Shown here piece by piece: positions 40,246 through 49,322 of a stretch of 64,000 nucleotides of DNA. Position 1 is the stretch's first letter. Each line of letters starts with the position of its first letter. Both the position numbers and the translations under genes were made by a program. The stretch is from JAFMJV01 sp963800275 (lineage in GTDB: Bacteria; Chloroflexota; Limnocylindria; Limnocylindrales; CSP1-4), in contig CAWDAI010000008.1 of NCBI GenBank assembly GCA_963800275.1, forward strand, positions 1 through 64,000. The letters run 5' to 3'. Below the pieces are notes generated by a model, which saw nothing but the letters and a program-made list of their open reading frames with translations, was not told the DNA's origin and made no database searches.

Positions 40246-42201
40246 ATGACGCTTCGCCGCGTCGTCACGCTTGCCCAGGCGTCGACGATGATCCTGCTGC
40301 TCCTGCCTGGGCCGCTCCAGACCGGCTCTGCCTCGGTTCGTGCTGCCGTGCAGCCGGTCGAGCCGGCCGCGACGGTGGTCTATGACGCTTCTGGCCGCGG
40401 CATCGGCTGCCTGCCCGGCGGCAAGAGGTACAAGGGCCCGGCCTCCATCAAGGACCCGCCCTGGCCGCCCGGAGCGGAACCGACCCCGAGCCCCGAGCCA
40501 TCGCCGAGCCCTGAGCCATCCCCGAGCCCTGAGCCATCGCCGAGCGCCGAGGCCTCAGCCGCGCCGTCTGACGTGCCTTCGCCTGCGCCGGAGGCGGCGA
40601 TCCGGCTGGCCGTGGCGACCATCGATAGCCCGACCCAGCCAGAGCCGATGACAGCCGACGCGATCCGGCCGGCCTCCGAGCTCATCACCGGCGTCGACGT
40701 CAGCCACCACCAGCAAGACCTTGACTTCGAGGCCGTGCGCGAGGCCGGCCACCGTTTCGCGATCATGAAGGTGACCGAGAACAACGACCACCTGGACACC
40801 TACTTCTCCACCTACGTGGGGCAGGCCAGGGCGGCCGGCCTGGAGGTCGGTGCCTACCACGTCTTCGACTACACCCTGGATGGCAAGTCGCAGGCCGATC
40901 ACTATGTCGATCGGGTCGAGCAGGTGATCGGTTTCGACGGCCTGCTCCCGCCGGTGGTGGATGTCGAGTGCTGGCCGGCCTACTACGGCGCCTCCATCCA
41001 TTCGGTCTCCGCCGCCCGCCTGCGGGACTTCGTCGACGAGGTCTACCGACGCACGGGCATGGCCCCGGTGGTCTACACCTCCGAGTACATGTGGCGCGAG
41101 GTGGTGGGCAACCCCGATGGCTTCGCGGACCTGCCCCTGTGGGCGGCCTGTTGGGGCTGCGACCAACCGATCACGTTGCCCGAGGGGTGGGACGACTGGA
41201 CCTTCTGGCAGGACGGGCTGACCAAGATCCCTGGTCGACGGGCCAGGGTGGATGGCAACTACTTCGCCGGCTCGCGCCAGCAGCTGCGCTCGCTCGTGCA
41301 GCGCCCCTTCTCCATCGCCGGCGGTGCGGTGGCCACAGCGGGCGGCACGGTGGCACTCGATCTGGGTGGACGGCGGGGTAGCGAGATCCGCACCTCCCTC
41401 GACGGCGAGGAGTGGTCGGACTGGCAGGCGCTGCGGCCCACGCCCACGGTGGAGATCGGCACGGCTGAAGGCCAATACGTGGTCTACGCTCAGCTCAAGG
41501 ACGGCCCCGGCCTGCTCGCGCCGGTCGTGAGCGACACCATCGTGGTGGACGCCACGCCGCCGGAGGTCACGCCGCCCTCGGTCGGCCTGCGCCTCGGGCC
41601 GCTCGTCGACGGGCCGGCCGGTATCCCGGTGGCCGTGGGGTGGCAGGCTCGGGACGAGACCGCCGGCCTCGCTGGCGCGAAGGTGGAGGTCGCCTGTGCC
41701 GAGGTCTCGCTGACGAGCGATGCCCCGGGTTCGGCCGCACCGGCCGAGTCCGTGACCTGGCAGGCTGAGGCCGAGCTGGCCGCGGGCGAGAGCTGCGACG
41801 TGACCGCCATCGTTCCCGACGGCGCCGGCAACACCAGCCGCGCCACGACCTCGGGCGTGGAGGTCAGCATCGTGACCCCCGACCGCGCCGGAGCTGCCAG
41901 CGTGGCCGGAGATGAGGTGGGCGTGGTGGCCAACCGCGGTCCCGATGCGGGCCGGGCGGCACTCCTCGTCGACGGCGCCGCCGTCGCGCTCGTGGACCTG
42001 TGGGCCGCCGAGCCGGGAGGACCGGAGATCGTGCACGTGGCCACCCTGGCCCCCGGCCCCCACATCGTGGCGATCCAGCCCACGGACAGCGCCGACCCCG
42101 GCTCCACCGGCACCGCGGTCGATGTCACCGGCTTCGTGACCATCACTGGCGGCGCGCTCAGAGCGGGTAGCGCATCAGCGGCAACGACCGTCCCGGGATG
42201 A
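40246..42201 (+). CDS. Secreted GH25 lysozyme-like protein
   Basis: This 651-residue protein has a signal peptide (about 1-35), a PSPEPS-type linker (residues 80-100) and a glycoside hydrolase 25 domain at about 146-350. The barrel markers are GVDVSHHQ (Asp151), AIMKVTEN, GAYHVFDY, PPVVDVEC (Asp239 and Glu241, the catalytic pair position), PVVYTSEYMW and FWQDG…VDGNYFAG. C-terminal beta modules (about 360-650) look like Ig-like or chitobiase-type domains. GH25 enzymes cleave the MurNAc-GlcNAc bond of peptidoglycan, so it may attack other bacteria or remodel the wall. Its 3' end overlaps the convergent GNAT gene by 44 bases. Confidence 0.88.
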   Translation: MTLRRVVTLAQASTMILLLLPGPLQTGSASVRAAVQPVEPAATVVYDASGRGIGCLPGGKRYKGPASIKDPPWPPGAEPTPSPEPSPSPEPSPSPEPSPSAEASAAPSDVPSPAPEAAIRLAVATIDSPTQPEPMTADAIRPASELITGVDVSHHQQDLDFEAVREAGHRFAIMKVTENNDHLDTYFSTYVGQARAAGLEVGAYHVFDYTLDGKSQADHYVDRVEQVIGFDGLLPPVVDVECWPAYYGASIHSVSAARLRDFVDEVYRRTGMAPVVYTSEYMWREVVGNPDGFADLPLWAACWGCDQPITLPEGWDDWTFWQDGLTKIPGRRARVDGNYFAGSRQQLRSLVQRPFSIAGGAVATAGGTVALDLGGRRGSEIRTSLDGEEWSDWQALRPTPTVEIGTAEGQYVVYAQLKDGPGLLAPVVSDTIVVDATPPEVTPPSVGLRLGPLVDGPAGIPVAVGWQARDETAGLAGAKVEVACAEVSLTSDAPGSAAPAESVTWQAEAELAAGESCDVTAIVPDGAGNTSRATTSGVEVSIVTPDRAGAASVAGDEVGVVANRGPDAGRAALLVDGAAVALVDLWAAEPGGPEIVHVATLAPGPHIVAIQPTDSADPGSTGTAVDVTGFVTITGGALRAGSASAATTVPG

Positions 42202-42646
42202 CCGACGAGGGCACCATGCCCACGCGTGTCGCCCCCAGGTGCAGGTAGAACGGCTCGGCGAAGGGGTCGCTTTCCCACTCCAGCACGCCCTTGCCCCAAC
42301 CGCGCGCGATCTCCGCCGCCCGCCGGAAGAGGCACCGCCCATGGCCGCGGCCCATGGCTGACGGCTCGACCCAGAGGTTCTTCAGGAACGCGAGCTCGGT
42401 CCGCCGCCGCAGGCCGAACACGCCCACCGGCCGGCCATCGGTCTCGAGCAGCTCCACGTGCACGACCGGGTCGGCCAGGCGCTTCGGGGTGAAGGCCAGC
42501 TCTTCGGCGAGCGACTCGATGAACGCGTCGTCATAGCCCCAGTGGCGCTTGGCGCGAACGGCCAGCTGGGTGATGGCCGCGGCCTCGTCGGGGCGTGGCC
42601 GGCGGAGGCGCGCCGCCGCGGCCGCCGCCGTCGTTTCGCAGGACAA
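42158..42646 (-). CDS. GNAT-family N-acetyltransferase
   Basis: This 162-residue protein has the GNAT fold: an N-terminal AxxTQLAVRAKRHWGYDD-like helix, VGVFGLRRR, LKNLWVEPSAMGRGHGRCLF (acetyl-CoA pyrophosphate loop, R/Q-x-x-G-x-G/A) and LEWESDPFAEPFYLHLGATRVG. The start appears to be TTG at 42646; the first in-frame ATG would lose much of the fold. It lies five bases after the repaired end of the membrane M1-like gene, so it may be translated from that mRNA. The substrate is unknown. Confidence 0.75.
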   Translation of the reverse strand: MSCETTAAAAAARLRRPRPDEAAAITQLAVRAKRHWGYDDAFIESLAEELAFTPKRLADPVVHVELLETDGRPVGVFGLRRRTELAFLKNLWVEPSAMGRGHGRCLFRRAAEIARGWGKGVLEWESDPFAEPFYLHLGATRVGMVPSSVIPGRSLPLMRYPL

Positions 42647-42651
42647 CCTGG

Positions 42652-45604
42652 CTACTTCTTCTTCTTGCGTCGTCCTTCTTCTTGCCGTCGTCCTTCTTCT
42701 TGCCGTCGTCCTTCTTGCGGCCCCGGCCGAGCAGGGGGATCCTGCGCTCGTCCTCGATCCAGTGGGGCTTGGACGAGCGGGCCCAGGACGGACCGGCCTG
42801 GCGGCGCAGGATGATCCAGAGACCGATCACGCCCAGCACCGCCACCCCGAAGAAGATGATGCCGGCCAGGCGCAGCGAGCCGTCTGAAGACGCACCATCG
42901 AGCTTGGTGATGGCATCGGTGGAGAGATTGACCGCATCCTCGACATTCCCTGCGATGGCTGCGGCAAGGGCCTGGTCGACGATGGCGTCCACGTCCACGC
43001 CGGCCAGCCCGAAGTCGGTGAGCATGTCACGGGGCTCGGCCGCCCGCAGCTGGGCGCGGTGGACCTAGCTGGCAGCGTCGGCCTGCTTCGACGGCGGTCT
43101 CGGCCCCGGCCTGCAGGTCCTCGCAGCGTTCGGGCGCTCTCGAAGTCGGACTTGATCGATTCGAGGGCGTTGAGGTCGGGCAGCTCCGCCTGCGCGTCGC
43201 TCGCAGACTTGATCCAGCGCTCTGCTTCCTTGGCGCTCTCGACCGCGGCCCCGAAGTTGCCGGCTGCGACCGGGTCGGCCACGACCGCGGGGATGTGCCA
43301 ACTGGGCACCAGCAGCTCCAGCGTGGCCAGGGCGTTGCCCACGGTCATCGCCTCCGCCGCGCGTGCCTCCACGCGCTTCCGCAGCGCGGCCATCTCCGCT
43401 CCGCTGGTGACCGCTTCGAACTGGGGCCGGACCTCGTCACGCAGGCCGGCCTGCGGCAGCGCCTCGTCCGCGCTCGTGGCGGCATCGACCACGGCCTGCG
43501 CGTCCCCGATGATCCTGGTGCCGGCGTCGATCTCGCCGGTCTCGAGCGGGCGCGTCACCGCGGCGGGGATGGCCCACTCGCCGGCCGCCACCTGCAGGGC
43601 CTCCAGCGCGCGTCCGGCGATGGACGCTTTGCGGTGGTCGGAGGCGGCTTCATCGGCCAGCGTCTGGAGGCTGGCGGCCGTGGCGCTGTTCTCGTAGCGG
43701 AGCTTGTATTTGTCGAGGAAGTTCGCCTGCGGCAGGGCGACGTCGGCGGCGGTGATCTCCTGGACCGCCCGAGTGGCCGGCGCGATGGCCGCCGAGATGT
43801 CACTCCAGCGCTGCTCGCTGAGGGCGTCGCGCACGGCCAGTGGCATGAACCAGCCGGCCGGTGCAGCGCTCTGCATCGCACCAAGGTCGGGGGCCACGCC
43901 CCGGGCACCCTTGAGCAGGTTGTCGACGAACTCGGTAACCGCGTCGAGTTCCGCCTCGTTGGCGGCCGCCTCGAACTGCGGCTGCACGATGTCCGGCAGG
44001 TTGGCCACCGGCAGCAGCCGGTCGGCCTCGATGAGGTTCTGGTAGACCTCGCGCGATTTGTCGATGCGGTCCATGGCGGAGCGGAACTCCCAGTCATCCA
44101 TGTCCTTGCGCACGGCACGCGGCGCGCCCAGGGGGGCGATGTCGGCGAGAAACTGGTGGTAGGCGGCTCGCGCCTGTGAGCGCAACATCAGCTCGGACTC
44201 GCCGCCCGGCAGGTCCGCGGCGATGCCGAACCTGTCCAGCAGGTTTTGGGCGAAGTCGAGATCGTCGAGGTTGGCCGCGTAGGCCGGGTCGGCTGCGGCC
44301 GGCACCAGGCCGCGCTCATCGACCGCATCGAGCCATTCCCGATAATCGACGCCGGTGGACGTCCCGGTCTCGGGACCCGCGGTGCCGATGTACTTGGTCT
44401 CTCCCCGAAGCATGGAGCCGACGACCTCGTCCCACTGCTCCTGGGGCATGCGCTCGCGGACGGCGGCGACGATGCCGCAGGCGGCGGCGTCCTGGGCCTC
44501 GATGCGGGTCTGATAGTCATCGGGCGACTGCGGCTGGACGACCATCCACTCGGAGAGGTCCAGCTCCAGCGGGTTGGCGGAGGCGGGCTCGCAAGTTGTC
44601 CCGCGCATGGCGCTCGCGGTCCACTCGGCCATACCCTCGCGCAGCCAGATGTCCGGGAAGTTGTCAGCTCCGTACCAGGCGTGGGCCAGCTGGTGGTCCG
44701 TAGCCTCCAGTGGGAATTCGCTGAGCTGGACGATGCCGGAAGCCCCGTGGGTGCTGGCGTAGCCACCGACGTCCCGCGACGGGGCCATGCGCACCACCAC
44801 CGTACTGTCGCCCGGGATGGGCTGGCCGATGAAGCTGTCGAGGTCGCGCAGTACCTCGGGAGCGACGCTGCCGGCCGCATCCAGCCAGCCGTCACCACCG
44901 CTCCAGGCCTGCAACTCGAACGCACGGTCACGCGGACCGATGATCGTGTCCGGCAGGAGGCGGTCCTGGCGCACGCCCTCGAAACAGGTGAAGACCGAAC
45001 CGGGCCTGTTCCTGGAGCTCGCGGTGGTTCGATAGCCGCTGCTGGTGATCTCCATGGGCGTGCCCAGCGGTTGGCTGAAGCCCCACTGGGAAAGGTCGTC
45101 CACGGCGACCGAGACGCTGCCCACGTTCGTGTCCTGGCCGGTCACACAGAGGTAGATGTAGCTGTCGTTCACGCGCGCGGGCGTGGTGCGCTTGGCGGCG
45201 TTGTTGCCGGGGTCCGCATCGAGGGCGTAGCGCAGCGTGAAGGAACCAGAATCACCCTGGGAGATGGGCTTCTTGTTGAGCACGGAGATCGGCTTCCAGA
45301 GGCCGGGAAGACTGTCCCGGCTCCTGGCGAGCGTGAAGGCTCCGGTGATGTCTGGCGGTGGCGCCGTCTCCTCGACGGCCAGCGGGCCCCAGGCCCGCTT
45401 CGGCCGCCAGGTCGTCCCGGTCAGCGGGCTCAACTTCACATCCATCCGCACATCGATGGTGCCCTCGTCCGGGTGGACCTGGTATTTCACATCCGAGGAT
45501 TCCTTGAGCTGGTCGGAGATGGCGGCGACAGGCAGCGCCAGCACGATCGAAGCCACGATCGCGAGCAGCAGCGAGACGAGGGCGCGGCAGGCCCCAGACG
45601 ACAT
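42652..45604 (-). pseudogene. Membrane-anchored M1-peptidase-like protein, frameshifted near its end
   Basis: A signal peptide (about 1-26, from ATG 45604 after AGAGGAG) precedes a domain with a gluzincin-like helix HQLAHAW (His304, His308) and WLREGMAEW (Glu323). The zinc ligands are kept, but the catalytic Glu of HExxH is Gln305. C-terminal to it come about three helical repeats of roughly 105 residues (LP-x-A-x-L and PQFEA signatures). The frame then shifts near 43121-43126, and an in-frame TAG sits at 43065-43067. In the downstream frame the protein continues with MLTDFGLAG, a membrane helix (IIFFGVAVLGVIGLWIIL) and a (KKKDDG)n tail. Another base missing near 42668 removes the natural stop at 42652. 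It would otherwise be a type I membrane protein with a cytoplasmic basic tail. Confidence 0.75.
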
Positions 45605-45725
45605 GGGACGCTCCTCTGTGGATGCGGACATGGGTGAGTGCGGTTCTGTGCAGTTGGGACCGTAACGCGAACGCCAACAAGGGGCAAGGTGGACCATCGG
45701 CAGCGTCGGGACAGGACCGCTCACC

Positions 45726-45731
45726 CATACT
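45726..45731 (+). promoter_or_regulatory. -10-like CATACT six bases before the MFS gene
   Basis: CATACT is followed by six bases and GTG 45738 with no Shine-Dalgarno. It is divergent from the M1-like gene. Confidence 0.4.
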
Positions 45732-45737
45732 CGGTCC

Positions 45738-46994
45738 GTGCCCCGTCGTCGCCTCGCCATGCTCTACGCCCTCGCGGGCATCAGCCTTGGGCTGATCCTG
45801 CCTTTCACCGTGCCGCTGCTCGCCGAACGCGGCCTGGGCGCGGTCGAGATCGGCGTGGTCATGAGCTTGACGGGGGTCGCGGCCCTGGTCTCCTATCCCG
45901 TGTGGGGCGCCATCGCAGACGGCTGGCTGGGCCGACGCCGGACCGTCGCCGTCGCGGCCGTGCTGGCGGCCCTCGGTGGCGTGTCGCTCATGCTGGCGGG
46001 TCAGGACCCGCTGGCCCTGGCCCTGGCCCTGGCCGTGGTCATCGTGGGCACGCTGGCCTGGAACCCGTTGATCGACGCGCTCGCGCTCGCGGTCCTGGGC
46101 GACGGTTCCTCCGACTACGGTCGGCTGCGCCTGTGGGGCTCGCTGGGCTGGGCTGCATCAGCCATGTCCGCGGGCGTGGTCTGGACGCTGGTCGGGCCGA
46201 CGCCGGTGTTCCTCGCCTTCGTGGCGGCCGCGCTCCTGGTGGGCGGGCTGGTGCTCCTGCCGCTCCCGGGGGAGGTCGGGAGCGCCTCTGCCGGCGACGG
46301 CTCGGCCGGCGACGACACCCGCCCGCCGCTGCGCTCGTGGTTGCCGCTGGTGGCCACGCCGCTGATGCTCGGGTTCCTGCTCGGCCTGCTGGTCACCTCG
46401 CTCGGTGAGCACGCCTCGTGGCGCTTCATCGGCCTGCGCATCCTGGACCAGGGCGGTGGCGTCTTCCTCATCGGCCTGGCGGCCTCATTGCCGGCGCTGG
46501 TGGAGGTCCCCGTGTTCCTCTCGTCGCGCCGGCTGGCTGGCTACTTCGGGCTGCGCCGGCTGTTCGTGGGTGGAGCAGCGGTCGCGGCCATCATCATGGG
46601 TCTCATCGCGGTCGCCCCCGAGCCATGGATGGTGGCCGGGCTGCGCACCCTCGACGGAGTGTCCTACGCGATGCGCTACACGGCCATGGTGCTCATCGTG
46701 GGCGCCCTCCTGCCTCGCTCGCTGTTCGCCTTCGGGCAGTCGGTGGCCTGGTTCGTCTATGCCGGGATCGCCCCCATCGTGGCCGACGCGGCCGGCGGGC
46801 TCATCTACGAGGCCTTCGGGGCAGAGGCGCTGTTCCTGGCCACGATGGTGGCGCTGGCCGTCGGGGGCGCCATCGTCTGGCTGGTGCTGCGCGGGCCGCG
46901 CTTCGGTCCGCAAGGGTCGCTGCCGGCCGCGGCGGCAGGATCGGTGGCTCCTCCGCCGGCGGGTCCCGAGGCACCGCTCCCGCCGCCGGGCTGA
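45738..46994 (+). CDS. Major facilitator superfamily transporter
   Basis: This 418-residue protein has twelve hydrophobic segments in two halves separated by a short charged loop (about residues 185-200). The MFS loop 2-3 motif is seen as GAIADGWLGRRR (near 56), and a WGSLGWAASAMSAG segment resembles the MFS_1-like/LacY-nucleoside permease group, which carries sugars or nucleosides. The C-terminal 30 residues are Pro/Ala-rich. It starts with GTG 45738 directly after a CATACT box. It faces the sugar cluster from the opposite strand (12 bases from the nagA end), but a sugar substrate is only a guess. Confidence 0.85.
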   Translation: MPRRRLAMLYALAGISLGLILPFTVPLLAERGLGAVEIGVVMSLTGVAALVSYPVWGAIADGWLGRRRTVAVAAVLAALGGVSLMLAGQDPLALALALAVVIVGTLAWNPLIDALALAVLGDGSSDYGRLRLWGSLGWAASAMSAGVVWTLVGPTPVFLAFVAAALLVGGLVLLPLPGEVGSASAGDGSAGDDTRPPLRSWLPLVATPLMLGFLLGLLVTSLGEHASWRFIGLRILDQGGGVFLIGLAASLPALVEVPVFLSSRRLAGYFGLRRLFVGGAAVAAIIMGLIAVAPEPWMVAGLRTLDGVSYAMRYTAMVLIVGALLPRSLFAFGQSVAWFVYAGIAPIVADAAGGLIYEAFGAEALFLATMVALAVGGAIVWLVLRGPRFGPQGSLPAAAAGSVAPPPAGPEAPLPPPG

Positions 46995-47006
46995 GCGATC
47001 TGACGG

Positions 47007-48131
47007 TCAGTCAGCGACGATCCACTGACCGCCTCGCATGACGCGCCGCACGGCGAACGAGCCGGCGTCGAGCTCGGCGATGTCCGCGCGCAGCCCCGGG
47101 GCCAGGCGTCCGCGGTCGTCACAGCCGAGCAGCTCGGCGGGGTTGGTCGAGGCGGCTCTCACGGCATCGCACAGCGCTACGCCGTGGCGGACCAGGTTGC
47201 GCAGCTCCAGGTCGCTGGCCGTGACCGAGCCGGCCAGGTTGCCGCCGTGGACGAGGGTCGCGCGCTCACCGTCGACGCGCACCTCCAGCGCGCCCAGCAT
47301 GCCTCGGCGCTGCCCCGATCCGGCGAGCGAGATGGCGTCGCTCACGAGGACCACGCGTTCCCGTGGCTTCAGCCGCCAGATGAGTGGCCAGAGGTCGGGA
47401 TCGACGTGCTGGGTGTCGGCGATCAGCTCTACCCAGATCTCGTCGTCGAGCAGAGCGGCGAGCGCCAGGCCCGGGTCTCGGTGCGCCAGCCCGCCCATGG
47501 CGTTGAACAGGTGGGTCGTGGTCATGGCACCGGCCGCATACCCGGCCCGCGCCTGGGCCACGCTCGCTGCCGAGTGACCCAGCGAGACGCGGACGCCGTG
47601 GCGGGCGAGCGTCTCGATCAGCGCGGGCGCACCCCGCAGCTCAGGGGCGATGGTCATGATGCGCAGGCCCTCGAGGAAGGTCGCCAGGATGGTCTCGTCC
47701 AGGTCGGCCGGATGGCGCAGCAGCTCGGTCGGGTGCGCACCTTTGCGCTCCTCGGCCAGGAAGGGCCCCTCCATGTTGAAGCCGAGGGGTGCGGCGCCAT
47801 CCCTTGGCGCGTCGGGCATCCAGCGACGGACCGACTCGGCGTACTCGGAGAGGTCGGTGAAGGTCGCGCTGACCGACGTGGGCAGGAAGGAGGTGACCCC
47901 ACGGCGCGCCAAGGCCCGAGCCATGCCCGTGAGCGCGGTCGGACCGTCCATCGCGTCGTGGCCGCCCCAGCCGTGGACATGGACGTCGATGAGACCCGGC
48001 ACCACCAGCACATCCTCCCTCGCGTCGGGGTCGGGCTCGATCCCGGCGATGCGCCCGTCGTCATCGGTGAGCAGGTGGCCGCGCAGCTCGCCCTCGTCGA
48101 GCACGAGCCGGCCGGAGATGGTCTCAGTCAT
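47007..48131 (-). CDS. nagA: N-acetylglucosamine-6-phosphate deacetylase
   Basis: This 374-residue amidohydrolase removes the acetyl group of GlcNAc-6-phosphate, giving glucosamine-6-phosphate. Markers are PGLIDVHVHGWGG (first metal-site region), FNMEGPFL with the metal-binding Glu, HPTELLRHPAD, VSLGHSAAS (His), TTTHLFNAMGGLAHRDPG, ELIADTQHV (His), and VLVSDAISLAG with the catalytic Asp. It is the last gene of the long minus-strand sugar cluster. It overlaps the preceding UroD-like gene by 8 bases (ATGACTGA). No nagB is visible; the SIS-domain gene at 55923 could fill the isomerase step, which is inference. Confidence 0.9.
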   Translation of the reverse strand: MTETISGRLVLDEGELRGHLLTDDDGRIAGIEPDPDAREDVLVVPGLIDVHVHGWGGHDAMDGPTALTGMARALARRGVTSFLPTSVSATFTDLSEYAESVRRWMPDAPRDGAAPLGFNMEGPFLAEERKGAHPTELLRHPADLDETILATFLEGLRIMTIAPELRGAPALIETLARHGVRVSLGHSAASVAQARAGYAAGAMTTTHLFNAMGGLAHRDPGLALAALLDDEIWVELIADTQHVDPDLWPLIWRLKPRERVVLVSDAISLAGSGQRRGMLGALEVRVDGERATLVHGGNLAGSVTASDLELRNLVRHGVALCDAVRAASTNPAELLGCDDRGRLAPGLRADIAELDAGSFAVRRVMRGGQWIVAD

Positions 48132-49272
48132 AGTCGCCTGCCTCCTCCACGGCCTGCCAGAAGGCCAGGATGTTCTCGGTCGGCACGTGGGCCTGCATGT
48201 TATGGATGCTGGCGATGACGAAGCCACCGCCGGGCTTGAGCTGCTCGATCCGCCGGACCGTCTCCGCGTAGACCTCCTCGGGCGTGCCCCGGGCCAACGT
48301 CCGCTGAGGATCGACGGTGCCGCCCCAGAAGGTGATGTCGTCGCCGAACTCGCGCTTGAGCACGTCCGTCTCCATGCCCTCCGCGGAGACCTGCACCGGG
48401 TTGATGGCATCCACGCCGATGTCGATGAGGTCGCCCATGAGCTCGCTGATGGCGCCGCACGAGTGCAGGAAGAAGCGCGCGTTCGAGCGGCTCTTGATGA
48501 GGTCGATGATCTCCTTGTGCAGCGGCTTGACGATGTCGCGGTAGGCCGCAGGGCTGAAGAGCGGTGCGTGCTGCGCGCCGAGGTCGTCGGCCTCGGCGGC
48601 GATGTCGATCTCCGGCCCGATCTCGTCGAGCACCCGTTCCCAGTAGGCCAGCTTGAGATCGGTGATCCGGCGCATGAGCGCGCGTGCGAGGTCGGGCTGG
48701 AGGGCCAGGTCCATGTAGCCGTCCTCGTAGCCGCGCAGGCGGAAGTGCATCTCGGTCACGCCCGCGCAGAGCGAGCCCACGAAGGTGGCTCGCCGCTCCA
48801 CCTCGTGCACCTGTGCCGCTCGCTCCCTGAGGCCTACGAAGCGGCCGGGATCGACCGGGTCGGGCCAGGGGTAGGCCGCGATGTCGTCCCTCGTGATGGG
48901 ACCTGAGAGCGGTGCGCTCACAGACTCGTAGTAGAGGCCGCCGTGCGGTCGTGCCCGCAGCACTCCGAACTCGTCGAGGAAGCGTTCGTACTGACCATCG
49001 TCGGAGACCTCGCGCTGGTACCCGTGTGGCGAGCCGCCGCTGACCAGGCCCACGTCCGCACCCCATCGCTCGAGCATGTCGGCGTGCACGCCGGCGAGCC
49101 CCTGGGTGGTGTCCACGATACGGATCTCGGCTTCCGGCAGGCCCAGGGCGGGCCGCAGGCGCGCATAGGCCTCGGCGTGGATGCTGCTGTAGCGCGTGCC
49201 GGCGAAGTCGCGCGGCACCCGGTCCGCCTGGCGGTGGTCGAGCGCGGTCAGGACGCGTTCACGTGAGTGCAT
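48124..49272 (-). CDS. Uroporphyrinogen decarboxylase-family (HemE-fold) protein
   Basis: This 382-residue protein has the UroD/MtaA-like TIM barrel: MHSRERVLTALDHRQADRVPRDF at the N-terminus, GYEDGYMDLALQPD, the long helix ending DEIGPEIDIAAEADDLG, HKEIIDLIKSRSNARFFLHSCGAISELM and the late GGTVDPQRTLARGTPEEV. Sugar-cluster members of this family are not heme enzymes; related ones act as corrinoid methyltransferases or in unknown sugar steps. The HSCG motif is the zinc-site region in the methyltransferases. I choose ATG 49272 (GGGGGTG upstream). It is tightly coupled to nagA. Confidence 0.8.
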   Translation of the reverse strand: MHSRERVLTALDHRQADRVPRDFAGTRYSSIHAEAYARLRPALGLPEAEIRIVDTTQGLAGVHADMLERWGADVGLVSGGSPHGYQREVSDDGQYERFLDEFGVLRARPHGGLYYESVSAPLSGPITRDDIAAYPWPDPVDPGRFVGLRERAAQVHEVERRATFVGSLCAGVTEMHFRLRGYEDGYMDLALQPDLARALMRRITDLKLAYWERVLDEIGPEIDIAAEADDLGAQHAPLFSPAAYRDIVKPLHKEIIDLIKSRSNARFFLHSCGAISELMGDLIDIGVDAINPVQVSAEGMETDVLKREFGDDITFWGGTVDPQRTLARGTPEEVYAETVRRIEQLKPGGGFVIASIHNMQAHVPTENILAFWQAVEEAGDYD

Positions 49273-49322
49273 GGTCACCCCCATTGGTCGGGCCGCCGGG
49301 CCGGAGCCCGGATGGCCGCAGG

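Noticed and set aside
40500..40550. CCGAGCCCTGAGCCAT-type repeats as a regulatory array
   Set aside because: They are in-frame codons for the PSPEPS linker of the GH25 protein.
44246..45637. Plus-strand open frame of 463 codons opposite the M1-like gene
   Set aside because: The minus strand has a signal peptide, a gluzincin-like motif and a Shine-Dalgarno; the plus frame has none.
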